Shown piece after piece: positions 1-9,069 of a DNA stretch of 64,000 bases (the first letter of the stretch is position 1; each line of letters begins with the position of its first letter). The DNA is from Nelumbo lutea (taxonomy: Eukaryota > Streptophyta > Magnoliopsida > Proteales > Nelumbonaceae), in the NCBI GenBank assembly GCA_022828595.1, contig JAKGHH010000008.1:25350378-25414377 (forward strand). The letters are read 5' to 3'. Below the pieces are notes generated by a model, which ran no database searches, was not told the origin of the DNA, and saw nothing but the letters and a program-made list of their open reading frames with translations. A program made the translations under genes and the position numbers.

Positions 1-67
1 TAAGAAAAACAATTGCAAGAACTACATACTGAATCAAAAAATATTTGGGAGATGTGGGCAATTATGA

Positions 68-68
<1 letters not shown>

Positions 69-112
<44 letters not shown>

Positions 113-128
113 TCTCTTCTTTTTGCAT
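69..128. repeat. (CT)n microsatellite
   Basis: An almost uninterrupted run of CT dinucleotides with a few impurities at its right end. It creates an artificial Ser-Leu reading frame and has no coding meaning. Confidence 0.95.
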
Positions 129-500
129 GATTTCCATGGATGAGGACTGGAAATTGAAAGAGAATCAAGCTGGGAGGGGAGTCCACCTTCCGGCAAAGAT
201 GCAAGCACTGGAGCTACGTTACTGATTAGTGATTACTAATGATAGAAGAGAAACAAGTCTACTCAGCCACATGGATGGTAGGAATTCCAGTCTCTGAAAA
301 TTGTATGTGTAAGATATTAAAAATTGCAGGCAGCTGCCAATCCTCGGCCTCCTCTGGAGAGGACTTGATGCCAGAACAATCCTTGATAGTACCATTCCCT
401 CATTTGTACGTACTGAAGCCTGGTCTTTATGAAGGGGAGGAACTTGTTCTGAAGCAGAGGCTAGGACCTACATCAATCTTACAAATTCCACTGAATCATC
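120..500 (-). pseudogene. Leucine-rich-repeat relic of an NLR gene
   Basis: The minus strand of about 165-215 reads SLPEGGLPSQL, the typical end of an LRR in coiled-coil NB-ARC-LRR (CNL) resistance genes. The same strand at about 320-360 reads EAEDWQLPA, which resembles the FPEDEDWKLPTSL segment of the better preserved LRR relic at 29205-30691. The two pieces are in different frames and stops lie between them, so this is decayed coding DNA. It has the same orientation as the CNL relic at 5122-7170 and may be part of one old cluster. The assignment rests on short motifs and is tentative. Confidence 0.4.
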
Positions 501-2120
501 AAAAATAATACTTGGCCTTACTGGATTTTCGACAAACAGTACATGCAAAACTTCTGAATTAGGAGCTAAAGATTGGCCTACAATGGAACTGGATATCACT
601 TCAAAAATGCCTTAATCAGATTTGTCATATGCAGAGCATAAAACCTTGCACCATTCCCTTGTCCTTCATGGTGGAAAATAGGTGTTCAATGGCAATTCGC
701 TTGCTCACCCCCTGCAAATATAGACATCCAGGATTAGTATGTACTGATGAGGACCCCACAATGATGACAGAAACTGATAACATTCTATAATGAGCCATGA
801 CCTCAGTTAAGTGCTTTGTATATAAAAAATAATGCAAGTTCTAAGTCTTTACATCAATTTTGTGTTCTTACTAACACATGTCCCCTTTAGCCTTCCCCTC
901 GTTCTTGAAGTTGCAGAAACTTCTATTTATATCAAGTGACATATATGCCATATTCAACATGCCAGCATATATGCCATATTCAACATGCCATCAGTTTGGG
1001 ATTGGTCCCGACTCAAAAGCAAAACTGCACCAGTTTAGTTCAAAATTGAATGTCAAAATCAAATGAAGAAAAATATTAAGTAGATTGAATAAGTACAATG
1101 AACACAAAGTAGTTTATACAAAGCAGTGCATCAAGAGACATCCTCAGTTTTCCCCAAATTTGTCTTGCAAAGCTCATTCTCCTCCAATGGCACAGTCAGT
1201 GATATTAATTTCTCCATTGGCAATCAGTAATAATAACCATGCACAGTCATTGTACTATTGTGGTTGAATGTTTCAGTCCTTTCACAAGTCTAAGCTTTAC
1301 CATGATACTACTTTTCATGTACCAATGCTCATACCACACCACTAATTCACTAAAGTGTAATTTACATTTCATTGGACCCTGTTCCTGATATAAAAAGCAG
1401 AAGATAGTAAATATATTCTCGATTGATTTATATATGCAACCATGGTTTAGTAGAACTATGAGAAGCATATGTAACTTTCCTGTTCATCATGTTAATTGAG
1501 GTTTAGTAGCATCTCTGGAGTACTGTGAGAAAACTAGTACAAAACACTGTTTAATGACCCTGCTTTGCCTGCAAGAAATGATGACAAGCTTCCACACATT
1601 AGAACTTAAGCAGTATTCTTAGCAGAGACATGCCAGTAGAAGTATCCTCAGAACAAATATGATTGGTTCTTGAAATGCTACTCTACTAGGTGCCAGCCAA
1701 CTTACTGAGTGCTTACTCAGTATGCTCATAGAGTGTGCCTAGAAGATCTGGACCCGACAAAGAGTCCATCTTTGTCATGGCTTTTGGATCAAATATTGCA
1801 AGAAAAACGTGTATGCTTTTTTTTTTTCTCTGTGTCATGAAAAAAGTGCATGAACAATGCATAGTTTATTTGGGCAAGGCACTATTATGCCATTCCACTT
1901 TCTGAAATGGATTTATATAACCAACAGTTCAACACCATATAGTTTAGAGTTTTTAACTTTTCAATCTTAGAAACAGTGTGAGTTAGAGTCAGTAAGAGAG
2001 GCCTCATATTTCCATGATTTAGAGAAAATAGAAAATCATCTTGCCATCTTGGGTTTTAAGGGATGCTGGTTCTGAAAACATAGCAACATGTATACAAAGA
2101 AATTGAATTATGTTGAAAAG
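501..2120. other. Intergenic DNA with no recognised gene
   Basis: No frame here looks like a known protein. It holds a 26-bp direct duplication (about 941-990, unit starting ATATATGCCATATTCAACAT) and a poly-A run ending near 2119. The small open frames have no recognisable motifs. Confidence 0.6.
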
Positions 2121-2124
2121 CAAA

Positions 2125-2530
2125 AAAAAAAAAAAAAAAGGTGGGCCAGTTGGTGGCTCACCGAATTTGCAATCGGTGGCCCATTGAGCTCAGCCCACCA
2201 TTCTATTCGGTGGCACACCATTTGCAAACCACCGATTGTGGTTTGCTTAACTATGAAATTTTTTTTCAAAAGCCCCATTATACCCCTCAGCTCAAATATA
2301 AATAGGGGTCCCTCTTATGTTATTTCATAATATATTCCATTTCATTTCAGTGTATAGTGTATATAGTCTGTTGAAAAGAGCATTGAGTTTGGATGTATTG
2401 AGTGTCGGGTACAGGTGTGATTCTGGTAAGGCCATTTTGTATTTTCTCCTGTTTATAGTAAGAAGGAAATTTCAAGTTGCTGTCCGTGGATGTAGGCAAT
2501 TTGGGAAAGAGTGTTATTAGTGGTGTGTAT
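2125..2530 (+). mobile_element. Possible LTR fragment
   Basis: This stretch looks like an LTR promoter region. Repeated CGGTGG-type words (about 2130-2230) are followed by a TATA-like TATAAATA at 2297-2304. About 190 bp further on is the phrase GTCCGTGGATGTAGGCA, which resembles the 3' part of many plant copia-type LTRs. I could not find defined TG...CA ends, a target duplication or an internal region, so boundaries and family are uncertain. Confidence 0.3.
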
Positions 2531-2769
2531 CAGCAAAAACTAAAAATAGAAATACAAAATACAAGATTTTGCATGGAAGAAGATCAAGATATACGGGATA
2601 TGGTAATATAGGAAGGTTAAAACATCTACGAGCAAATTTTGACAAGAGAACTTCCAAAGGAAAGGAAAATTAAAAAAAAAAATAAATAAATACAGCTCAA
2701 GATCACAATCTTTACGGTTAAAGAAGGTAGTCAGGCTGAAGCCTCTTATTTAAACACGTGGAGGAAAAC

Positions 2770-3045
2770 GGAATCAATCACCTGACTGGTTTCTGTTTTT
2801 TATCTAGTTTGATCCAGTCCGATCGTTCGATCAGTCGGTTCTGACAAAAAAAGTAAAAAAATAAAAAAAAAAAAACAAAAAACGGTCAAAACCATTAAAC
2901 AGTTTGAACGCTCGGATTAGTAGTTTGCCAACTAAATCAACATTTTCTACAAATATCTGGTTTTGGAGAAAAATGAAATCAGTCACCTGACTGGTTCTCG
3001 GGTTTTCTGGACCAACCATCCGGTCCGGTCCAGTTTTAAAACCCA
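2770..3045. repeat. CATGGTTTT-terminus short repeat, copy a
   Basis: A decayed copy of a short repeat with an internal poly-A/T tract, the motif GGTCAAAACCATT, and an end reading CCGGTCCAGTTTTAAAACCCATG. Related copies occur at 8160-8341, 18786-19045 and 19797-20058, plus the mirrored copies in the right arm. It codes for nothing visible and probably is a non-autonomous transposon with short inverted ends. Confidence 0.55.
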
Positions 3046-3388
3046 TGAGTATTTTAGAAGTGGTTAATTACATTTTAAAATAAAATTCAAAATTCAAAAT
3101 ACTCTTTTAAAATATTTAAATTAATAGATGCACTCTCAACCTGGTGGGACCCATTCAGGTTATTCTCACCAGTTAAAAAATCTTTTTTTTTTAATTTTTT
3201 CTTTATGGTGGGTGGCTGGCTGGCTGTCTGGAAAATAAGGAGATCCAATAATAAATGAAGCTTTTGTTGAGTAAAATGTTCAGAAAAAGAACTTCAAGCC
3301 TTCAAAAGAAAGCATTCTATTCAAATCCAAAAACAAATGGAGAGAGAACAATTCATTTAACATTTAAAAATTTCTTTCTCAAAAAATA

Positions 3389-3393
3389 AAAAT
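3389..3393. repeat. Target site duplication AAAAT (left)
   Basis: AAAAT lies directly before the TGATG end of the solo LTR and is repeated directly after its CATCA end at 5117-5121. Confidence 0.8.
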
Positions 3394-3501
3394 TGATGTA
3401 ACCGTTTTTGGCCACGTACCAATGTTTTGTGATGTAAAATTTTTTGGCAAAGTACCTCGTTATTTGACCCGGTGGTGGCGTGTCTTAGTGACGAGCTACT
3501 T

Positions 3502-3973
3502 GGTGGCGAACTCCCTGGGGGAGAACTGCTTGGTGGCGAGCTGCCTTGGTGGTGAACTGCCTGGTGGCGAACTCCCTGTTGGCGAACTGCCTGGGGGTGA
3601 ACTGCCTTGGTGGCGAACTGCCTGGGGGCGAACTGCCTTGGTGGCGAACTACCTGGGGACGAACTGTCTGGTGGCGAACTCCCTGGTGGCGAACTGCTTG
3701 GGGGTGAACTGTCTGGTGGCGAATTCCCTGGTGGCGAACTGCCTGGGGGCGAACTGCCTTGGTGGCGAACTGCTTGGGGGCGAACTGCCTTGGTGGCGAA
3801 CTGCCTGGGGACGAACTGCCTGGTGGCGAACTGCCTGGGGGCGAACTGTCTGGGGGCGAACTGCCTGGTGGCGAACTCCCTGGTGGCGAACTGCCTTGGT
3901 GGCGAACTGCCTGGGGGCGAACTGTCTGGGGGCGAACTGCCTGGTGGCGAACTCCCTGGTGGCGAACTGCCTT
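3502..3973 (+). repeat. 15-16-bp minisatellite, about 31 units
   Basis: About 31 head-to-tail units related to GGTGGCGAACTGCCT or GGGGGCGAACTGCCT. Most are 15 bp and about seven are 16 bp. Because the unit lacks stop codons in several frames, long open frames appear on both strands (Gly-Gly-Glu-Leu-Pro or Ser-Ser-Pro-Pro-Gly type). They switch frame at every 16-bp unit, so they are not genes. Confidence 0.95.
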
Positions 3974-4069
3974 GCAAACTCCCTACTAGGCGGCCGATGC
4001 CTTAGAGAATGCTGGAGCTCCCTGGTGCGGCACAATCCGACTGCCCTCAGCATGAGGTGGTCTTCTTTC

Positions 4070-4370
4070 CTTTGTAGGCTGTGGGAGATGAGGGACTTGC
4101 GAGAACTTCATCTTTTCCTCCTCTTTGTAGGTGGCGGGAGCTGAGAGATCTACGAGAACTCCATCTTTTCCTCCTCTTTGTAGGTGGCGGGAGCTAAGGG
4201 ACCTCCGAGAACTCCATCTTTTCCTCCTTGTAGTTGGCGGGAGCTTAGGGACCTCCGAGAACTCCATCTTTTCCTCCTCCTTGTAGGCGGCGGGAGCTAA
4301 GGGACCTCTGAGAATTCCATCTTTTCCTCCTCCTTGTAGGCGGCGGGAGCTGAAGGACCTGCGAGAACTG
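4070..4370 (+). repeat. About 60-bp tandem repeat, five units
   Basis: Five units contain GGCGGGAGCTAAGGGACCTC followed by GAGAACTCCATCTTTTCCTC and then CTTGTAGG, with small length changes. It is part of the solo LTR. Confidence 0.9.
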
Positions 4371-4525
4371 AATCAGAGGTCCCGGGGGTATTTTCCCGGT
4401 AGGGGCTCTCCGATGCTTAAGTTAGCACTCTTATTGTAGAGAGCTTTGAAGATAATATGAGAGAGCTAGAGAGCAGGGTTACTTCCCTTTCTTTTTCATC
4501 CTCCTCCCCTTTGGGGGGTGAAGTC

Positions 4526-4533
4526 TTTATATA
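4526..4533 (+). promoter_or_regulatory. TATA-like box of the solo LTR
   Basis: TTTATATA lies about 590 bp before the LTR end, after a GC-rich repeat region. The position suits a U3/R boundary. The call rests on the motif alone. Confidence 0.4.
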
Positions 4534-4639
4534 CCAGAGTCCTCGCGGGTTAGGTGGGTGAAAAGCCTCCAAACGGTAAGACTCGTCGCATCCTGTCAGA
4601 ACCGGGGTACGGTGGTGAGCTCCTCGAGGTCGTCAGGCT

Positions 4640-4830
4640 GGCGCTTGTGTCAGGCGGCCAGGTCGGCACCTGGGCCGGGTTGTTAGAGGGGTGCTTGCGT
4701 CAGTCGGCGGGTCAGTGTCTAGGCCAGGTCGTCAGGTCGGCACCTGTGTCAGTCGGCGGGTCAGTGTCTTGATCAGGTCGTCAAACTGGCATCTGTGTCA
4801 GTCGGCGGGTCAGTGTCTAGGCCAGGTTCG
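4640..4830 (+). repeat. GTCAGTCGGCGGGTCAGTGT tandem repeat
   Basis: About three imperfect copies of a roughly 60-bp unit containing GTCAGTCGGCGGGTCAGTGT and AGGCCAGGTCGTCAGG, followed by GCGTAGGC-type GC-rich repeats to about 4990. It lies in the downstream half of the solo LTR. Confidence 0.85.
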
Positions 4831-5116
4831 TCAGTGGGCGCCTTGACCGGATCATGCGCTAGGCTGGTCCAGGTCGGCCAGGTCGCGTAGGCCATGCGCA
4901 GTTCGCGTAGGCCGCGCGTGCGCGCCGCACAGGTCGCGTGTGCCGCACACAGGTCGCACAGGCGCACGTTAGGCCATGCGTAGGTCGCGCCAGACCGGCC
5001 AGACTGGTGCCCGGGTGGATCACCAACTTCGTAAGTTTGTTGATTGGGTGTTTTCCTAATTATCACGAGGTGCCACGTGTCACAATTTCACTGGAGGGCC
5101 AAATCTGCCCTCATCA

Positions 5117-5121
5117 AAAAT
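5117..5121. repeat. Target site duplication AAAAT (right)
   Basis: Right-hand copy of the 5-bp duplication made by insertion of the LTR element. Confidence 0.8.
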
Positions 5122-6469
5122 AATTAAAGAGAGATAAAAAGAGGAAGAACCTGATTGCTACATTGGTGTAAGCCGACCAGGCTCCCCTGTTTCGAAGTTG
5201 AGAAGTGATCATGAAAGCTTTTACTTGTGAAAGGCCACAGGGGAGCGAGCAATGCTGTTAGAGCATCCATATTTTTGTATCCAACTTCACCACCATATAT
5301 TTGCCACCAAGCAGGTTTCAAAATCTTCTCTGGATGTATTTGCCATCAATTTCTATATAGGGGATGTGGGCTATCTGGGACCAATCTCTCCCTTTATTCT
5401 TTTCGCAGGATTTTCGTAGGAGAGGGCAACCCTTGATTTCTAATCTTTCAGGTTGAGAGGAGAGTCCCCCTTCTGACAAGAACGCGAGTTTTGGAGCGTC
5501 ATGGATCTCCAATGACTTAAGAGAGATGTGATGTAATGCAATCCTCCCTCAGGAAAGGTGGAACAATCCTTCTGCCGCCCATAACGCAATCAAGTCTTTC
5601 TTCACAAACTCGTGGTCTTTGGGAAAGATTGAATGATAAGCGAAGCAACACTTCAATTGAGATGATGATAACTCAATCTCAGCGCTGGCATTATAACCTT
5701 CTTCATCTTCTAGTTCACTTTCAGACACGTATTCCCACCGATTCCATCTAAATTTGGATTTGTCTTCAAATCAGCTTCGTCTACAGCTGCCCGTTCTTTT
5801 AAAATTGACCAACAATATTCATCTTCTAAGGCACTTCGATGGTAAGCAGGGAAGGTGCCCATGATAGATGAAACTTTGTTAAGTCTTGTGGTTACTATTA
5901 CTCTACTTCCATTTTTCCAAAACTGAAATGGTTTCCGTAGTTCTTCCCAGTCATCCAGATTCTCGTTCCAAACATCGTTCGTCTACAACGATTAAAATAA
6001 AATTTCTTCCTACATAACATCTCCCCAAGTTTGACTCGAAGTGGCTGTAGAAAGTTGAGTTGACAAGCTTTTCCGGTGGCAGACTCGATGATATCTTTTC
6101 TTATTTTAGCATTTGTTAACTTCTTCCCACACACAAACCCATGCTTTGAGGGCGAAATGCCCCTTAATCCTTTTATTTATTTATTTATTATTATTGTATA
6201 CAGACCGAGCAAGCATAGTTTTGCCCAGCCAGGGTGGAGTTAACATTTTTGGGGGTGGATTAAATCCTTTCCCGTGGATTGATATTAAATTTACGGGTAT
6301 GATGCAGTTTATACCGAGGCTATTAGTAGGTTAGGAGGGGACAATTATGGGAAGCACTTCATAATTTTTTTTTTCCTTGATTGGATCTTATAAGACAACA
6401 ACATGGAAATTATATTCTTTTTATCAGCCTTTTCAATCCAAGTACAGTTATTCGTCTTGTAAGAAACTC

Positions 6470-6474
6470 TAACC
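6470..6474. repeat. Probable target duplication TAACC of the TRIM-like element
   Basis: TAACC lies before the left terminal repeat and TAGCC (6766-6770) after the right one, so they differ at one base. They are consistent with an old 5-bp target duplication. Confidence 0.5.
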
Positions 6475-6765
6475 TGTTAAAGAATATCAATCCATTCAAG
6501 TATTTCATCTAATAGCTTAAGCTTTTAAGTTGAATTGACCTTTGAAATGGTATCAGAGTTATTTTGACCAAATGGTCTAGTGTTGAATTCTCATTACTCT
6601 CATTATAATTAAATATGTTTTATCACAATGTATGAATGGGCATGTACTTGTTCATGCTTTAAGCCTAATAAGCTTTTGTATAAAAATATATGTTAGAGAA
6701 TATATCAACATATTCAAGGATTTCACCTAACAGTTTAAGCTTTTACATTGACTGGATCTTTGAAA
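6475..6765 (+). mobile_element. TRIM-like miniature retrotransposon
   Basis: Two direct terminal repeats (6475-6547 and 6691-6765) start TGTTAAAGAATAT and TGTTAGAGAATAT and both contain TTTAAGCTTTTA-like and TTTGAAA words. The left repeat is followed at once by TGGTATCAGAG (6548-6558), the usual plant primer-binding site complementary to initiator Met-tRNA. Only about 140 bp separate the repeats and there is no coding capacity, as in terminal-repeat retrotransposons in miniature. It lies within the CNL pseudogene, between the coiled coil and the NB-ARC remnant. The terminal repeats have diverged, so the insertion is old. Confidence 0.65.
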
Positions 6766-7267
6766 TAGCCTTTCATTGATGTTCGTTATTTCAGATTTTA
6801 TCTCATCTTTTATTTGATGGGGGATAGAGCAGCGCACCTGATATTGTTCAACATAGATTGCATACTCCTCCAATGTGTCTTGTGCATCGTAAGCCAGACC
6901 ATTGAGTTCATTCAACCATTAATTGCTTCACGTGTCCTCCTTTATGTTCTTAGGTGTCTTCTTGTTTGTCTCTTGCTGTGCGGCATCCATGAGCACACCC
7001 TCCATCAATTCCCCAATTGGACGAAGAACCTTTGATAACTGAGCTCTTCAACTTGTCGAACAGCACCTTGAAAAAGGTTGATAGAATCGGTTCTCCCACT
7101 TCAGCCACGATCTTGTTTTGAACTTGTCGAACAGCACCTTGGATCTGTTCTATCATCTGTGTGAGGGAAGCTCAAACTACACTCTATTTAATACCTAGCG
7201 TGATGTAGGACGGGCATGTAAAGAAGGATAATTTTTTTAGTAGTTTTTTTTATGAATAAACCTTTTG

Positions 7268-7275
7268 GTGGTTGG
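7268..7275. repeat. 8-bp target duplication GTGGTTGG (left)
   Basis: A perfect direct match to 7654-7661 directly outside the MITE ends. Eight base pairs is the duplication length typical of hAT transposons. Confidence 0.85.
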
Positions 7276-7653
7276 TAGGGGTGTTCATGAAAAGTCTAAA
7301 AATCAAACTGTAAAATGCGATTAACTGAATCAATCGGTATATATATATTTATATATTTATAATATATGTTACATATTTTCTATATATTATATATAAATAT
7401 AAATTTATATTATATTTATAATAATCTATTTATAAATATATCATATATGTTATATATTTTAAAATATTTATAAATATTATATATTTATATAATATATTAT
7501 AAATATAAAAATTGAAAAACCAAAAAATCGAAGAATCGAATATGTCAAAAACCAAAACCGATGGACTGATTAACCAATTTGAAGAAATAGAAAAACTGGT
7601 ATCACCAGTTTGGTTTACAAAAATTGTCCATGATTCAGTTGTAGACACCCCTA
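7276..7653. mobile_element. hAT-type MITE
   Basis: The 378-bp element starts TAGGGGTGT and ends ACACCCCTA, the exact inverse, and has the perfect 8-bp duplication GTGGTTGG on both sides. The middle is extremely AT-rich (TATATTTATA-type runs). It has no coding capacity, so it depended on a transposase elsewhere. The end motif and the 8-bp duplication both point to the hAT superfamily. Confidence 0.88.
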
Positions 7654-7661
7654 GTGGTTGG

Positions 7662-8159
7662 TAGAGCAAATGCGAGTTGGAGTCAATTCTTGTTTGGTAT
7701 GCCAATCAAGTTGTATAAATTTTTTATATTATGTATTATTATTAAATACATGGTAGTATTAATATTTAGCAAAACTTCTGACTTTTCTTCTCTTAACTTT
7801 TGGTCCTTTTATTTTTTCATATTTAATGTCCAAAATATTTGATGATAAATATTTCATTTAACAGTTTTTTTGTGTGTTTTGGGTTCCTTTAAATTATTTG
7901 CTTGATTATTAATGTTTTAAAATTTCCAGCTACTTTATTCTAATATCACATAGGGATTTCAACCGTATTTTATCTTTTCCCTTAAAAATGAAACGAAGAG
8001 TGGCGATCTAATGGAAAGGTTCTCAAATAATACATCAATACCCTAAAATGTTTGTCATTCATTTGATTGAAAAGTCGGGTTAATAAAAATAAACAAGAGC
8101 TCATTACAATTTTTACTGCCCATTATTCATTTTCACACACCTCACATTAGAAAAGAGGC
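7662..8159. other. AT-rich intergenic DNA
   Basis: No recognised coding, RNA or mobile-element signal. It separates the hAT MITE from a short-repeat copy. Confidence 0.6.
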
Positions 8160-8341
8160 ACCTACATTATTGAACATGCCTTTTTAAAATTGACCTGGAG
8201 ACCGAACCAGTCAGGGGTCTGATTACCGAAAAACAAGGTCACTTGATTGATTTGCAACTTCCCCATAAAATTTAGGTTACTCGATCAGTTCTCAGAATTT
8301 TTGGTCTGACCGTCCAATCCAGTCTGGTTTTAAAAACCATG
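8160..8341. repeat. CATGGTTTT-terminus short repeat, copy b
   Basis: A shortened copy of the repeat seen at 19797-20058. It has GACCGAACCAGTCAGGGGTCTG near the left end and closes with CTGGTTTTAAAAACCATG. The middle is deleted relative to other copies. Confidence 0.55.
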
Positions 8342-8509
8342 TTACTAAATGTCTGCCACAAAATATCACCTACAAATTGCATGACTTTGTTACATATTGG
8401 ATGTGACCTATCAATGATATCTCGGGTACAGATTATGCATTTTTGTAATTGCAATAGATTCGGATATTACAATCTACATTGGATTAGTATTTGGATGGGA
8501 TTCGGATTT

Positions 8510-8514
8510 GACTC
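8510..8514. repeat. Target duplication GACTC (left)
   Basis: GACTC is directly left of the first LTR and is repeated directly right of the third LTR (17123-17127). No such duplication flanks the middle LTR. Confidence 0.85.
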
Positions 8515-9023
8515 TGATGGAGGCCCATCCCAAAGCCCACATCACCGTATGGGCGGCAACTCCTAGGATAAGGATAGGGGTAAGGATAATTCAAGAAAGG
8601 ATAATTCAAGAACTCAAAACTCATCAAGAATTCAAGATCCATCAAGAATTCAAGAGATCAAGATAATCCAAAATTCCAGAGATCAAGATAATCCAAGATT
8701 TCCAAGATTCATGGGAAAGATCCAAGAAGATCGGACGGTGAAGATCAAACCAAAGAGTTCGATCCTATCAAGACCAAGATCAAGAAGAATTCGATCCTAT
8801 CCAGATTAGATGTTTTTATATCTATATTAGTTGTTCTTTCCTAGTTATTCCACAATTTCTAGATGTACTATAAATATTGCTCTAATACACACTTCAGATT
8901 TTCTCTTCAATTCTCGCCACCTTTTCTCTCTCCTCTAGAGATTTTCTTTCTTGCTTCGCTAGAAGCTTGTGTTCGTCCGGTGCATGCATAGCCAGCCTAG
9001 TTTATTGCTTCCACGCTACGTCA
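8515..9023 (+). mobile_element. LTR 1 of the tandem gypsy array
   Basis: Begins TGATGGAGGCCCA and ends GCTACGTCA. It is followed at once by the primer-binding site TGGTATCAGAG (9026-9036). It contains an ATTCAAGA/ATCAAGATAATCC-rich zone and shows strong similarity to 12444-12943, 16641-17122 and the reverse of 51659-52158. Confidence 0.92.
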
Positions 9024-9025
9024 GG

Positions 9026-9036
9026 TGGTATCAGAG
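9026..9036 (+). promoter_or_regulatory. Primer-binding site, copy 1
   Basis: TGGTATCAGAG, complementary to the 3' end of plant initiator Met-tRNA, lies two bases after LTR 1. It is a priming site and not a tRNA gene. Confidence 0.85.
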
Positions 9037-9069
9037 TAGGGAATTCGCCCAGTCAGATAGCCAACCCAG

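Larger units (their letters stand above)
3394..5116 (+). mobile_element. 1.7-kb solo LTR with internal tandem repeats
   Basis: The element begins TGATG and ends CATCA, the TG...CA rule of LTRs with a 5-bp inverted terminus, and is flanked by the perfect 5-bp duplication AAAAT. It has no gag or pol and no second LTR, so it fits a solo LTR left by recombination between two LTRs. It is much more GC-rich than its surroundings. Inside are a 15-16-bp minisatellite (3502-3973), a roughly 60-bp repeat (4070-4370), another roughly 60-bp repeat (4640-4830) and GCGTAGGC/GCGCAC-rich DNA (4870-4990). A TATA-like TTTATATA at 4526-4533 gives the likely plus orientation. The superfamily cannot be decided without an internal region. 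Confidence 0.8.
5122..7170 (-). pseudogene. Coiled-coil NB-ARC-LRR resistance gene, broken
   Basis: Plant intracellular immune receptor relic, read right to left. The Rx-type N-terminal coiled coil lies at about 7130-6770 (GEPILSTFFKVLFDKLKSS, then ELNGLAYDAQDTLEEYA). The start codon position holds ATC where ATG would be expected. A TRIM-like element (6475-6765) then interrupts it. NB-ARC remains run from about 6165 to 5560: HFALKAWVCV, an RNBS-B-like GSRVIVTTR near 5900, and [15 protein letters not shown] with WAAEGLF near 5560. The P-loop is not found and frames shift several times. Most of the LRR is deleted: the sequence jumps to the C-terminal end at 5512-5318 (LEIKGCPLLRKSCEKNKGRD). The 5122-5317 part matches the 3' region of the LRR relic at 29205-30691. 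Clearly non-functional. Confidence 0.85.

Noticed and set aside
13..225. Ser-Leu-rich open frame at the left edge
   Set aside because: It results from the (CT)n microsatellite and begins with a non-ATG codon.
3502..3973. Possible CRISPR-like repeat array
   Set aside because: The units are contiguous, 15-16 bp, with no spacers, and the DNA is eukaryotic.
3357..4144. Long open frames on both strands (up to 240 codons)
   Set aside because: They come from the 15-16-bp minisatellite, whose unit lacks stop codons. The frame changes at each 16-bp unit and the products are low-complexity.
9026..9036. TGGTATCAGAG as part of a tRNA gene
   Set aside because: It lies two bases after an LTR and is the complement of a tRNA 3' end, so it is a primer-binding site.
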